Assembly (NCBI RefSeq): GCF_000835495.1 | Contig: NW_015622543.1 | Location: 2,586,806-2,650,805 of the forward strand | Length of the DNA stretch: 64,000 nucleotides | From: Cladophialophora immunda | Lineage: Eukaryota; Ascomycota; Eurotiomycetes; Chaetothyriales; Herpotrichiellaceae | Reading direction: 5' to 3' | In this document: piece by piece, positions 49,088 to 60,529 of the stretch | How the letters are laid out: each line of letters opens with the position of its first letter | Numbering within the stretch: position 1 is the first letter of the stretch | Made by a program: the position numbers and the translations under genes | The notes under the pieces: generated by a model | Told to the model about the DNA's origin: nothing | Seen by the model: only the letters and a program-made list of their open reading frames with translations | The model's database searches: none

Positions 49088-50428
49088 CTACTCGTCATAG
49101 CCTGATTGTCCTGGCACCACACCGTAAGCAGCACTAGTCTTGCCAAACATGGTCCTCAAGTCCTGAACCAAAACCTCCGGCAGTTCCCAAGCAGCAAAGT
49201 GGCCACCCTTGTCATGTTCGGCGAGGAACACTACAGGTCCCATGGCTTTCACCCATATATTGGGCAGCAGAACGATCTCCTTCGGGAAACGAGAATAACC
49301 GAGCGGCACATCAACGTATCGCTGTACTTCGAGATAAGCCTCCTTCAAGGGAAACCCTTCCCTCGGCGTACGATGAGTCTTTTCGTAATAAATCCGTTGC
49401 GACGCTGCCGCCCCCGCCGTGGAGAAATAGTAGATACTGATCCAAGTAAGTGCTTCGTCGTCGGTCCACAGATAGCCATCGGTCCAGTCGTGGAGTTTTT
49501 CGTAGATCCAGGCTAGAAGCGATACCGGGCTCGCGGTGATGGCGTAGCCCGCAGTCTGAGGCCGGGTGCTATGGAGCAGATTGTACCCAAACCCTTCCTC
49601 GCGAAACCAGCGAGAACGAGCAATCCCTGCCTTTTCGTACTCGGTCAACGGAGTCGCCTGAAATTGAGCCCATAGTGAGGGGTGAGAAGTGGCGCTGATC
49701 TCGGGAGGATGGCACATATTGATGTGCTGTGCCTTGCATGACTCCGGGTACAGCATCGCGAGAAAGCGGACCACAAAGTAACCCAGGTCCCCTCCTTGAG
49801 CAACTATAAACCCGTCAATGAGCGTTCTCCAGCGATTTTCCACACGAGCTTACCATATTCCTTGTAACCTAGCTTTACCATTAGCTTATGAGCCACTTCG
49901 GCATGTTGCTCGAATTGAAAATTCGCCTAGTCAAGATGTAAGGGCAAGACTCTTCCCGGACATGAGCCATAAGCCAACCTTTTTCGCGCCCGAAGAAAAT
50001 CCATAGTCGACCATACTGGGCGCAACCACGTGAAAGGAAGGTACATCAGTTCCCCCGTTGATCAACATTGGGAGGATTTTGGCGACCTCAACGAAACTTC
50101 CCGGCCATCCATGGCAGAAGACCAACGGGATGGCATTCTTCACCGGACTTGGGTGGTGGACAAAGTGGATATCGTAGGTGCCAAAGCCATCGACGTCGAT
50201 TTGGGTCATGAACTGAGGGAGTTCGTTCAGTTTTGTTTCTTGCTTGCGCCAGTCAAAGCCATCCTGCCAATAAGCAGCAAGTCGCTTCAGATCAGCCAAA
50301 GGGGTGCCTCGACTCCAAGGTTCGACGTCTGGCAGCTCATCAGGAAAATCGGCCAGGGCGATCTGCTGTTTGAGGCGCTGGATCTTTTCCTCTGGGACGT
50401 TGATCTGGTATGGCGTGATTGGCGACAT
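49088..50428 (-). CDS. Epoxide hydrolase (EHN-type alpha/beta hydrolase)
   Basis: Microsomal-type epoxide hydrolase converting epoxides to vicinal diols. Exons 49979-50428, 49854-49926 and 49088-49803 are in phase, giving about 412 aa. Start chosen at ATG 50428 (MSPITPYQINVPEEK), which begins the N-terminal EHN domain; an upstream in-frame ATG at 50494 exists. Motifs are HGWPGSF (oxyanion), AQGGDLGY with the nucleophilic Asp, YYFSTAG (a likely lid region), and GGHFAAWELPE with the catalytic His. It has no obvious membrane anchor at this start. It pairs naturally with the GST and with aromatic oxygenases, which may release arene or alkene epoxides (inference). Confidence 0.92.
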
Positions 50429-51012
50429 TGTTTCTTGTTGAGAGACCGGAAAACCTTTGGCTATCAAAAGGGGAATATAGAGCTCTTCAGGCATATTTGG
50501 GTCGTGCTCGTTCTCACCACCAATGACAACGATGTTCAGTAGAACGCAAAACTATATCACACTGACTAATCATGTCATAGACATTTTCGAAACTAAACTT
50601 ACGCTTCGTCCAATAACTGATCAACGAGGTTCGAAAATGCCTTGGTCCTACCATAGCGTGTTGGTGATCTGACGTCGAGGCATCGCCTGCGGCGTTCGGC
50701 GTTCACAAAGACCGCGATCGAAACGCCTCAGCCATCTTCCCAAAGACGAAGGTAGTAACGCGGCACTGTGTTGTCAAATGCGGCTGTGGTACCGAATCTG
50801 TCGACCAGACTAATCTGCTTGATTTCAAATGCTTGTCGAGAGCGAGGGACTCCCCCGCGCTCGCATGGAAATGCTGTTGCGTAGCGGAGGGCCGGCGACC
50901 TTGTCATCAAGAGTAGTAGAAACACTCCCATAGCGACACCGCCGGGCGCCAAATCTTGCGAGAAGTCTCCCTGCAATCTTTGTTGAGTCACGCCATTGAA
51001 GCCGCGACAGAA
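50429..51012. promoter_or_regulatory. Divergent promoter, epoxide hydrolase / aldo-keto reductase
   Basis: About 580 bp with a perfect tandem CGGCGTT repeat (50690-50703), listed separately. Confidence 0.5.
50690..50703 (+). promoter_or_regulatory. Tandem CGGCGTT repeat
   Basis: Two adjacent copies (50690-50696, 50697-50703) give CGG-N4-CGG direct half-sites; candidate zinc-cluster target. Confidence 0.35.
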
Positions 51013-52060
51013 ATGGCGTCGAAGTGCCCCCAAATCATCTACGGCGCGGGGTTTTTTGGGAACGCAGAGCCGTTCATCAGCGACGCAGGCATCGAGGCGA
51101 CTTACGACCTGATAGCCAAATATGGAGTCCGGCGTCTCGACTCGGCCCAGCTGTATGGCGAAAGCGAAAGAAGATTGGGAGAGACCAAGGCTGGCGACAG
51201 ATTTGCCATTGACACCAAGTGGTTGATGGGATGGAGCCCGGGATTGGCGACCAAGGATGGTATCGTCAACGGGGCAAGGGAGAGTGTGATGAAGATCGGC
51301 TGCGTGGTACGTGACCTTCCTCTTTCTTTCTCCCTCTCTTTCTGTGAAGGAGAATCCGGCATCTGACCTCGGAGGCTGACCATGGCATGCGTCTCCCCAG
51401 CCCGACGTGTTCTATCTGCACTGCCCGGACGTCAGCATTCCGGTAGAAGAGACTCTGGACGGCGTGAATGAAGCACACAAACTTGGCCTGTTCAAGCGTT
51501 TCGGGCTGTCCAACTATCCGACGGAAGACGTGGTCAAGATCCACGACCACTGCAAAGCCCAAGGCTATGTCCTCCCCACCGTCTTCCAGGGCAACTACGC
51601 TCCCGTGGCCCGCAGGCTAGAGACGCTCCTGTTCCCCACGCTTCGGAAGCTGGGCATCTCCTTCTACGGCTACTCGCCCCTCGCCGGGGGCTTCTTGACG
51701 AAAACGAAGCAGCAGATCCTGGACGGCGCGGGCCGGTTCAACACCGACTTCATGAGCGGCATGTACGACCAGATGTACCTGAAGGAGTCGTACTTGCAAG
51801 CCCTGGCCCATTGGGAAGATATCGCTCGGGAGCAAGGCTGCTCTCGGGCGGAACTGGCCTACCGTTGGGTCGCCTATCATAGTGCGCTCCGGACCGAGCA
51901 CGACGACGGCATTATTATTGGCGCGAGCAAATTCGAGCAGATCGAACCCACTCTTCAGGGATTGCAGAAGGGGCCATTAAAGGACAGTGTCGTGAAGCGA
52001 ATCGACGAGGTGTGGGAGACGGTCAAACACGATGCGCCGATGGACGCGTTCGCCAAATAG
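51013..52060 (+). CDS. Aldo/keto reductase (AKR7/aflatoxin-aldehyde-reductase-like)
   Basis: NADPH-dependent carbonyl reductase of 317 aa. Exons 51013-51306 and 51401-52060 join in phase as KIGCV-PDVFYLH. The catalytic tetrad is visible: Asp in RRLDSAQLYG, Tyr in the same segment, Lys in DTKWLMG and His in YLHCPD. Downstream features are RFGLSNYP, SPLAGGFLT and the cofactor-binding GIIIGASKFEQIE. Start chosen at MASKCPQIIYG; an upstream in-frame stretch is not family-like. It would reduce aldehydes, such as those from the VAO-like enzyme or diol dehydration, to alcohols. Divergent from the epoxide hydrolase. Confidence 0.92.
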
Positions 52061-52152
52061 AAAATCACAGATGAAGACTAGATCTATAGAACCATTTCCA
52101 TCTCTCTATTGCATAGAATCCACAAGGCTTTGGGTCAAACTATGCGAGCTCT

Positions 52153-54185
52153 CTATCTGATCACAATGTTGGCCTCATTCCCCTGGCGCGACAAGATTGT
52201 TCGCAACACATGCAAGAGGGCCTCTTCGGGGCGATCAACCAGCTCCATACTCCTCCACGCAATGAATCTGTCTGGCCTGACAAGAATACAACCATCTTCT
52301 TCGATCTCTCGGACCCTCTCCCATTCGAGGTACATGTCTTCGTAGTCCTGCCTGAATCCTATGGAATAAGCAGCAACGGTAATTCGAAGAGCACTGCCGG
52401 CTTTTGCTGCGGCCTGCTTCCACGGCTCTCCGCCAATGCCAGTCAGGACAGTGAATCGTCCTTTCCCGGCCAAGTCGAGTACTGGAACAGGATTTTCGGG
52501 AACTGCCTTGTTGAGCCAGACGTGAGGCAAGCGCGAGCCAGGGTAGGTCGACTTGGTATGGTCGAGGACAGGATCTCCTTCGAACGAGGGCATGGGGCCC
52601 TGGTCGACTTGGTATACCGCCGCCGATTGATATCGTTGATTCATTTCGATACCCACCCCCTGGTATTCGAACCGCGTTCCGTGAATTGCCTTGAAAAACG
52701 CCCTTCGACGTTCTCGGCCTTCTGGTGTGGCAAGAACAAGCTGCCCGAATTCGGCTACCCGTGTCGCGGCGTCGGGAGCCAAAATGCCAGCAGCTTTCCA
52801 CAAAGGGAGATGATCAAGATACCCTTGAAATGCCCTATTTCATGTCAGAGGGATACGTTCAAAAGCCGGGTGTCAATATTTACCGGTCAACAATAGCTTC
52901 GCCAACAGGTTGTCGCTCTTTGTCATACGATTCCAGCAACTCTGGCCCAGCCAGCCCTTGCAATGGTTAGTCCCATAAAAGAGTTGAACAGTGTCAGAAC
53001 CCACCTTTCAGAACGTATGCCACCTTCCAGGCAAGATTATATGCATCTTGGATGCAGGTATTAGAGCCGAGACCGTTGGAAGGTGGATGCCTATGAACGG
53101 CATCACCCAGGCAGAACACGTTGCCCTTTGAGTACTTCTCGGCGACAATGTCATTGATCATCCATTTGCTGATGTTCAGGATCTCGACGTCGATGGAATC
53201 GTCGCCGATCATTTGTTTGATTCTTTTCATCCATTGCTCCTCGGTGGGCGGAGGATTAGGTTGATATCCTTGGACTGGGAACATGATGAAGACCCATTCG
53301 TTCCATGGTTTCACCATGCGGGGGAATCCAATCCAAGCAAAGTCGGGGTGGTCGATATCGTGCTGATAGCACCAGTGCAGGTTCCCCTTTCGGTATTGGA
53401 CATGCTTGCTAAGGTCTGCCTTTACGAGGACATTCCACGCGAGGCCTCCGCCAGGCTGCTGCTTGAGAGGCAGCCCCAGTTGTGAGATGATCTTGCTCCG
53501 TGCGCCATCTGCACCAAACAGGTACTTGCACCGTATCGTGTAGAAGACATTGAAGACGAGATCCTTTACCGAGACGTCGACGAAGCCCTCCTGCACGTGG
53601 TCCTTGAAACTGACAAATTCGGTATTGAACCGACAGATGAATCCGTTGGTCGTTGCCTTGCGGATGAGGATCGGCTCGAGCTGCGTCTGTGGGAGATCCA
53701 CGGGGTCGCAAGGACTGCATTCCTTGTATTTGGCTTCTAATGCCGGTCCGTTCCCCCAGGAGTAGAGTCGGGCGAACTCCTCCCCGGCCATACTATACCC
53801 CCATCTCGTATGCATCATGCTGTCCTTTGGGCTGGCTAGCTTGCGGCATTCGTCTTCCAGACCAATATCGCGCAGACATTCTGTATTGACAATATTAGAT
53901 TCACGAGTGAAGTTGTCGTGAAAATGGAGTATATGTACCAATCGCTGCCATATTCGTGATATGGGCTCGCGGTGTCTCTGCCGTGGTGGATGTCGCGCCG
54001 ATAATGATTCCTTTGATCCCTGGCGGACGTTAGTTTGGGCCGTGTCGCGATTGTTTCCGGCTTTTACCATATGATCCGAGAAAAGAGGCGACGGAGCCCC
54101 CAGAAGGCCCAGTGCCTACGACAACAACATCGGTCTCAAAATCTGGACGTAGTGTTTCCATTTCGGCGGATTCTGCGCCTGGCAT
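52153..54185 (-). CDS. Phenol-hydroxylase-type FAD monooxygenase
   Basis: Class A flavin hydroxylase that would add oxygen to a phenolic ring using NAD(P)H. Five exons in phase: 54068-54185, 53939-54019, 53005-53880, 52884-52956 and 52153-52834, giving 609 aa, the normal size for phenol 2-monooxygenase/TfdB-like proteins. FAD motif GTGPSGGS near residue 20, AHITNMAAIECLRDIGLE, GADGARSKI, and GDAVHRHPPSNGLGSNTCIQ are all present. The C-terminal third resembles the thioredoxin-like domain of phenol hydroxylases (LAGKGRFTVLTG, ILVRPDRFIAWRS). Ends 92 bp from the convergent aldo/keto reductase. Confidence 0.92.
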
Positions 54186-54790
54186 GCCTGTAGAGTGAAT
54201 GCCAATCTCGGAGCACCTGGTATTTGCAAGAGTCGTAGAGAGGGCGCCTGGGACATGTTTGATTTATTCATCTCTATTGCGACGATATCTTCAGTCCCAG
54301 ATGCCGTGTCTCCAACAAAAGACGAGGAGCTTTCTGAAAGGTTTCCCAGCCGAACTTGTGACGCGGTTTCGAAGACTCGGCCACGGCGTTGGCGACTGCC
54401 GTAGATGATTTTGGTTGAGTAATCATAACTTCAAAGCGAGAAGGCTGTTCCGCTATGCTTGGCCGGTGCCCATTCTGTAGCAACAACTTCGTCAAAGAAA
54501 GATGTTCTTCGCTGCTACCAGTTCGAAGATCGCCGAGACCGTGGCTTTTCGCAAACAGAGTTGCTAAAACACCTGCATCGGTGGTCTGAGGAAAAGAAGG
54601 AGAATGAGTCGCCATGTTTGATCCGGGTGCGTGTAGAGTGTCTTTAGTTCGACCCCAAACAGAACGGAGGCAAACCGTACCGCCCTTGGTTTCAAGGTCG
54701 TGTTCTATCATGTTTACAGCATTTATCAATTCTATGGAGAAGTGTAAACTACCCCCCTCGTTGCGATGCAGCAACATGTCTTCGGAATTG
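54186..54790. other. Intergenic, upstream of phenol-hydroxylase-type gene
   Basis: About 600 bp. An ATG-initiated 167-codon open frame (54274-54777, minus) lies here; it shows no family motif, and I do not treat it as a gene. Confidence 0.4.
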
Positions 54791-55982
54791 CTAAAGCCAT
54801 CTCTTGGTGCCCAAATGCGAGATGAACGCTCCCGCGTCGCCGTTGTCTATACTTTTCTCACTCAAAACCTTCAGGAGGAAATCCACAGATTCTTGAGTAT
54901 TTAGCGGCTTCGTATAAGTTGGTTGGTATCGTTGAAACTTCACGCCCTGTTCTTTGCGCTTCTGTAGCTCTGGGACGGTTGCTGCAACGACAGACACTCT
55001 TGTCAGCTGTCTAGCGTCCCGTGGAGTGTAGCGATTTTCTTTAGTAGAGAACATACCAAGCTTATGCCACGGCCGCACTGGATAAAGTGTTTGCGATAGA
55101 TCTCCCTCAACGTCCTGCACCGGTGCGTTGGATCCTCGACCGTCGTCTTCCGAGTCAACGGCGCCTGGACTGACAGCCATGAATAAAATGCCTTCTTTCT
55201 TGTACGAGGCACTGAACTTCGCCATCACCATATTCATGGCAGCCTTGCTTATTGAGTAAGGCACAGCCATATCCATATCCAGTTCGTTGGTAAAATCAAG
55301 GTCGCCCATGCCACTTGTTAATGCAATCACCTTTTTGACAGTCCCTTTCCGGATCAGAGGAATGAATGCCGCAGTTGCATTGATCGTCCCAACGGCGTTG
55401 ATGCTGAAGCAGTCGTACAAATCCTTGTCAAATATGTCGACCATGTCATAGCTATTGCCGACGAGTATAAAGTCAACATTCTGCCAGTAAAAGTGGTGCT
55501 TTCTTATGGGGGAAGGATCATTCGTACTAGTCTTCCAAAGTTCGAAAGGCAGTGGGCTTCGCTATCAAGCCAGCATTGTTTATGAAAACATCCACACCTT
55601 TTCCGCCAGTGATCTTCTCGGTTTCCTCAGCTGCTTTCTGGGGTTTCGTTAGCCCTCCTACACCCACTTTCTTGTATAGCAGCGGAGCCCCGAAAAGCAC
55701 AAGCAGAAATACATACGAGTAAAGCGTTGCGATCAGTCACGTCGGCTTCAATCACATGGACACTTTGAATACCATGCTCTGCAAGCTTCGCCTCTGTCGC
55801 TTTCCTCGATAGAACCAAAGCAACAACGAGGTTCTCCGGATATTCTGAGAGTTTGCGCACAAACTCGTACTGGTGCGGAGTTCAGCAGTAAGTCAGTGGA
55901 CAGTACAAAATAGGCCAACAGAAATTCATACCCCTATACCCCGGTCTGCGCCAGTGATCACATAACAAAGCATCTTTTTCAT
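54791..55982 (-). CDS. SDR, divergent paralogue A
   Basis: NAD(P)-dependent SDR of 299 aa. Five exons in phase: 55932-55982, 55717-55869, 55528-55637, 55057-55451 and 54791-54981. The cofactor motif is TGADRGIG, followed by NNAGLIA, the Ser-bearing LTSGMGDLDFTNEL and YSISKAA (Tyr/Lys). The first intron falls directly after RGIG, exactly as in the divergent paralogue at 56619-57514, and the LTSGMGDLDF and GAFISH/GAFMSH blocks are shared. The segment SEDDGRGSNAPVQDVEG after the active site is absent from the paralogue. Related proteins are the YDL114/carbonyl-reductase-like fungal SDRs. Confidence 0.88.
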
Positions 55983-56618
55983 GAGACGTTGTTGCACCTA
56001 CACAATGGGATGGAAGGAGCAACTTCGTAGTATGAGTGCAAGAACCGATAACTGCGAATGTGAGTATTCAGGCATGTCAGTATCCTCGCACCAAAGGCAC
56101 GGTATCACGTAAGCCAACTTTCCGAATAATAATCAGTATAGAATACTGAATAGCGACCGTCGATGGTTAGAGTGACCCGAAGCAGGAGATTGAGCGCTTC
56201 AATTGTGCCGGTACATACAGAAAGCCGTTGACGGCGTTTGGAGGGCCGATAGATAACTATGTGACGATGACCCGGGATTGCTCCAGACACCTTCTGGATC
56301 CCTCTGAGCACCATCCTAAGCCCGTCTCCGTTAGTATGCCATTCACCACGGCTGTCAATGTTGTCGTATTCTCCTCTCACCTCTTTCCTTGACAACGCAT
56401 GGTATCATTCGTGATCAAGTATTAACAATCGAATATGACCTAAGATCTCCATCAGCATACATGGGATCCGCAGAACTTGATGCTCCGCTGACAAATTTGT
56501 AGCGGTCTTGCTGCTTCCTCAGGCGCAAGTTCGAAATGTACATATGTTGTCCGCAAGGTTTTGTATTCCAGAATTCATCCCATGTCTCCAGGTATAAGCA
56601 AATTCGCAATCCAGCAAA
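55983..56618. promoter_or_regulatory. Divergent promoter between paralogous SDRs
   Basis: About 640 bp. Contains CCGTTGACGG (CCG-N4-CGG everted repeat) at 56225-56234. Open frames on the minus strand here look spurious. Confidence 0.5.
56225..56234. promoter_or_regulatory. CCG-N4-CGG everted repeat
   Basis: CCGTTGACGG, near the middle of the SDR-SDR divergent promoter; candidate zinc-cluster site. Confidence 0.3.
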
Positions 56619-57514
56619 ATGCCGTCATATGTCGTGACTGGAGCTAGCCGGGGAATTGGAGTAAGAAAGCCCTTTCCGTTGGAATTCGACTCGAGATGCT
56701 GACCACAAAATCAGTACGGTTTCATTCGGTTTCTTTCCAAGGATCCAGACAATGTTGTGGTTGGCCTGGTCCGAGACAAGGTGGCAACAGACCGAAAGAT
56801 TCAACAGGATGGCTTGAAAAATGTCACAATCATCCAAGCCGATATAACAGACCGTCAATCTCTGATTGCTGCTCGAGATGTTGTTAAGACTCTGACGGGC
56901 GGCGCGCTCGACTATTTGATCAATAATGCAGCATATGTGTCCCACCTGACTACAGGGAGGTTTCTCGATGAGTTCGAGAATGACCCGACGTCGCTAGACG
57001 AGGACATAAAGACGGCATTCGAGACTAATGTCGTCGGAGTCATCAACACTATTAATGCCTTCCTTCCTCTGATCAAGAAGGGCCATGTCAAGAAAGTAGT
57101 GACATTGACTTCCGGCATGGGCGATCTAGATTTTGTCAATGAGCTTGGGATTTGGGAATCGGCACCATACAGTATGAGCAAAGCGGCAGTCAACATTGCG
57201 GTTGCTAAGTACAGTGCCCGATACAAGGACGATGGGATATTGTTTATTTCCATTTCTCCTGGGGTGGTGGACACGGCAGCAGCTGCAGGTAAGTCCTTCT
57301 CTGAGCTACAGTGATGAATCCTGCTGATTCGTGCCCAGCGCCAGGAGTTGAAGGACTCGTCCAGAAGTTTTTGAAAGCCGCGCCTAACTTCCCCGGTCCA
57401 ATGACACCTCTTGAGTCCGTCGAACAAGTACTGAGAGTGGTGGACTCGAAAACTGTTGAGAACGGTGACGGGGGTGCCTTTATGTCCCACCACGGGGACA
57501 AGAACTGGTTCTAA
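56619..57514 (+). CDS. SDR, divergent paralogue B
   Basis: NAD(P)-dependent SDR of 263 aa. Exons 56619-56660 (42 nt), 56715-57288 and 57339-57514, all in phase. Cofactor motif VTGASRGIG ends exon 1; then NNAAYVS, LTSGMGDLDFVNEL and YSMSKAA (Tyr/Lys), followed by SPGVVDTAAA and a C-terminal GAFMSHHGDKNWF. It shares intron 1 position, active-site block and C-terminal signature with the gene divergent from it. A head-to-head duplication is the simplest explanation. Substrate unknown. Confidence 0.9.
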
Positions 57515-58214
57515 AGCACGTCAGCACCCGTGTGAGCATGAAGGGGAAGCAACCAGAACGTCTGGAAGACCATTGGTGGCTCCTTCAACATAAACAGTTC
57601 GCAATTTTGATATAATCCAGTAGTGGTTTGCTCGAATTGGCTGATGCATGAGGAGCGTGGCCACGGTGTTCGGGGAGAAACGAAGGTTGAGGCCGTATCT
57701 TGCCTGTATCCTGCATTTCAGGTGCTGTAATCACATCTTCCGAGTCGGCCGAGACGGAATTAATATTGAAAAAAAAAAGGATCTTAGACCATGAATTACA
57801 TTGTCTGCTTCTGCACTTTGCATACCAGACCAGACTCCAAATCCGTCCACCTTTAGAACTGCGAGGATGTTGATGGTCTTGATGATCTGAAAGCCGGCTT
57901 GAGGCCCCGACTATGGCATGTGCCAGCTGATCACAAGAAGAATTGACTGAAGCTTGGGTGGCGCATGTCTTTGAACGGTGATGGCTGAACACAGTCGGGG
58001 CTGTCCAATACCGCAGACGGCGTTGTTTCGCAAGTCGGGTTTCCACAACGGCTACCGCGAACACCGCGCATAGCCCAAACAACACCTGCAACGTATATGT
58101 ATGGTGAGTACTCATAGGGTACACTATCATCGTGAACTTACTGCAACATCTTTCCAACTCTTTTGAATCCGTTTGTGACATTTCCGCGAGAACTTTTGCG
58201 AAGCGCAGGCAACC
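57515..58214. other. Intergenic, upstream of carbonic anhydrase
   Basis: About 700 bp with a poly-A run near 57768. A long open frame on the minus strand runs through into the carbonic anhydrase gene and is antisense noise. Confidence 0.45.
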
Positions 58215-58982
58215 ATGGCGAATGGATTCGGCCACCCTGAGTTTCTGGCGTTCAAGCCCTACGATTTCAAAGCAGCAAATGAGGACTATATGGCAAATCA
58301 TTTCAACAAATCGAACATGGTGGTGGCAGCGAGATCTCGCGTTGGCATAATCACATGTTGTGATGCCAGATGCGACCCAGACCAGTTTTTCCGGCTGGGC
58401 GAAAATGAGGCTTGGATCATTCGGAATGGAGGTGGAAGGACTGCTACCATGGATGTTCTGCGGACAATTGCCAGTATTGAGATTTTGAGTGACATCAAGG
58501 AATTGAAGGTCATCCACCACACAGGTAGGTGCTCCCTTGAACGCAGCTTAGCGGAACAACTCACCCATGTCGACGCAGATTGCGGTGCGTTACGTTTCCA
58601 CGATGACTTCATCCGAGGCGGAATATCGAACAACGACCCGAGAATGAAAGATGGACCATTCCTGAACGGAGCAAAACAATGGGCGGAGGCACTGACCTAC
58701 TATCCCTTCCAGTGGAAAAAGGGGGAGACAGAAAGAGAAACGTTGGAAAGAAGTGTTGTAGAGGATGTTCACTTTTTGAGATACCATCCCCTGATAAAGC
58801 CGTCCATCCCAGTCACTGGTTGGATCTTCAATCAAGACAACGGCGCTGTGGAAGAGGTGGACTGCGGGCTACAAGACGGCCGCGACCCCGAACAGATTGA
58901 ACTCCTCAAAGAGCAGGTTTCCAAGACTTTGGACGGAGACATGAAAGACATCCTTGAAAAGCTCGGGAAGACTTACCACTGA
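58215..58982 (+). CDS. Beta-class carbonic anhydrase-like protein
   Basis: Zinc enzyme interconverting CO2 and bicarbonate. Exons 58215-58524 and 58579-58982 give 237 aa. The first exon carries ITCCDARCDP (Cys-x-Asp-x-Arg) and RNGGGR; the 54-nt intron splits the second zinc motif, and joining gives IHHTDCGALRFHDD (His-x-x-Cys). The intron has no stop and keeps the frame, so an unspliced reading is also open but breaks that motif with 18 extra residues. The region after about residue 130 is longer than in compact bacterial beta-CAs. It could consume CO2 from decarboxylation by nearby enzymes (inference). Confidence 0.87.
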   Translation: MANGFGHPEFLAFKPYDFKAANEDYMANHFNKSNMVVAARSRVGIITCCDARCDPDQFFRLGENEAWIIRNGGGRTATMDVLRTIASIEILSDIKELKVIHHTGRCSLERSLAEQLTHVDADCGALRFHDDFIRGGISNNDPRMKDGPFLNGAKQWAEALTYYPFQWKKGETERETLERSVVEDVHFLRYHPLIKPSIPVTGWIFNQDNGAVEEVDCGLQDGRDPEQIELLKEQVSKTLDGDMKDILEKLGKTYH

Positions 58983-60529
58983 TAGATCATGTGGAATGCA
59001 GGAATTTCTCGTGGGAAAGTCATGGTTCTCTGCCGCTTGGCTCTGTGGGAGGTTAGGAGATTCCGTCGGCTGTTTTCGCTTGCAAAGAGGAACCACGGTG
59101 TTATCGTCCGCTCTTTGGTGTGAACATAATCAGGGCATCCTTATACCTCTTTCTTCACCTCCCTCTTGCACACAGCCCTGGCTTGTCTTTGCATGCTCCG
59201 ACGGACTTTCGCCCAGATACTGAAGTGTAGACCCCGCAGCCAAGTCCACACCATGCTGTAAAAGAGAGCCAGTGTTGTATAGAACAGCACAGTCACCTTA
59301 GTGAAAGTAGATTCATGTTCGCAGAACCCTCCCTTGTAAGACTAAATATTCGCACATTCGGAGCTCGGTTCTTTACTCTTTCCAGCATCCGAAAGACCAG
59401 GTCAACCACGACAAGGCACCGAGCGACACATTCCCCAACTGTCCAGCTCTTAACATCAAGGATGCGACTAGCATGTGTACAACCTCGGGGCACTGTGGAG
59501 TACGTGCTTGAGAACAGTGTGAGCGGCCGAAGAATGCGGTCCTGGACCAGGGTGGATGTATGGGTGAAGGCGGTTGATCTGCGTGTCATTCCGCAGAGTA
59601 TTCTGGCCCCTGCACAAGCGAGGAGCAGTTGGTTAGAGTGCAGTGTTAGGACCCAGGCCTGAATGGGGACAGTGACAAGCTGCATGGTGCTGATGTGTGA
59701 AAGAACAGAATCTGATGGTCAGACAGCAAGGCGCGCGTCATTCGTGTCCAAGACATTGTTTAAAAGCAGCAACTCGTCTTTTCCTAAATTGGTCGACATG
59801 CTTTCATCCCCTTTGACTTCCGTCGTGGCTCAACACGAGAAACAACCCCTGTTCTTCCATCACTAGAGCATGGGGAAAAGCCCCAGTATGGGGGCAATGG
59901 TCACTGTATATGTATATTCAGCTCGAACGAGGATCCCTTCCTCTCCCATCTTCCCTCCCACTTCAGGCACAACTCCTGAGCCAAGTCACCAGAGAAGACC
60001 CAGGACGAGAGTCGGAGAGCTCCATCAAAGAGAATGCGCCTTTCTCGTCATAAGATTGCACTGGCACGACTTGAAGCTGGAATGAATGCTTGGATTTTCC
60101 CATGTAGACACCACCCGGTGCCCAATGCTACAAGATCCCAGACTGTTGGAGGTGCAGCTCACCACACCTACACCAACGGTGACAAAGCATACGATGGACA
60201 GGATATTCAAGCTCTGTCCTTTCTTTGGGCCATACACCGACTTTGATTCTGCCCTGCCTTTGAAAGCGGTGAATCAAACATCTCCAGGTGAACTTCAAAA
60301 CAGTCCGCATTTGCTTCATCATTCATGGTTCTGCCCAGGCTGCATGCTCCTTTATGGAACAAACAACTCGTCGTTCTTTCATCAGCCAAGCCCGACAGAG
60401 GCCTCCTTGCCCTATCTCCCGAGCACCCTACACCAAGGATAACTACCTGCGTGATTTCAGCTGTCCGGAAACTCTCAGAGCCAACCGATCTTTACTCAGA
60501 TCTGGTTCATCTCAGCCTTTCCCAAAGAC
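58983..60529. other. Long region without a supported gene
   Basis: About 1.55 kb. Open frames of up to about 130 codons on either strand (59293-59685, 60086-60442) overlap each other and show no domain. No repeat or RNA gene seen. Confidence 0.4.

Noticed and set aside
54274..54777. 167-codon ATG-initiated open frame, minus strand
   Set aside because: No family features and no clear splice partners; possibly a gene remnant, but unsupported.
57585..58520. 311-codon open frame on the minus strand
   Set aside because: Antisense to the carbonic anhydrase exon and its upstream region; no domain.
59293..59685. Overlapping open frames of about 115-130 codons on both strands
   Set aside because: Neither has a recognisable domain, signal or intron structure.
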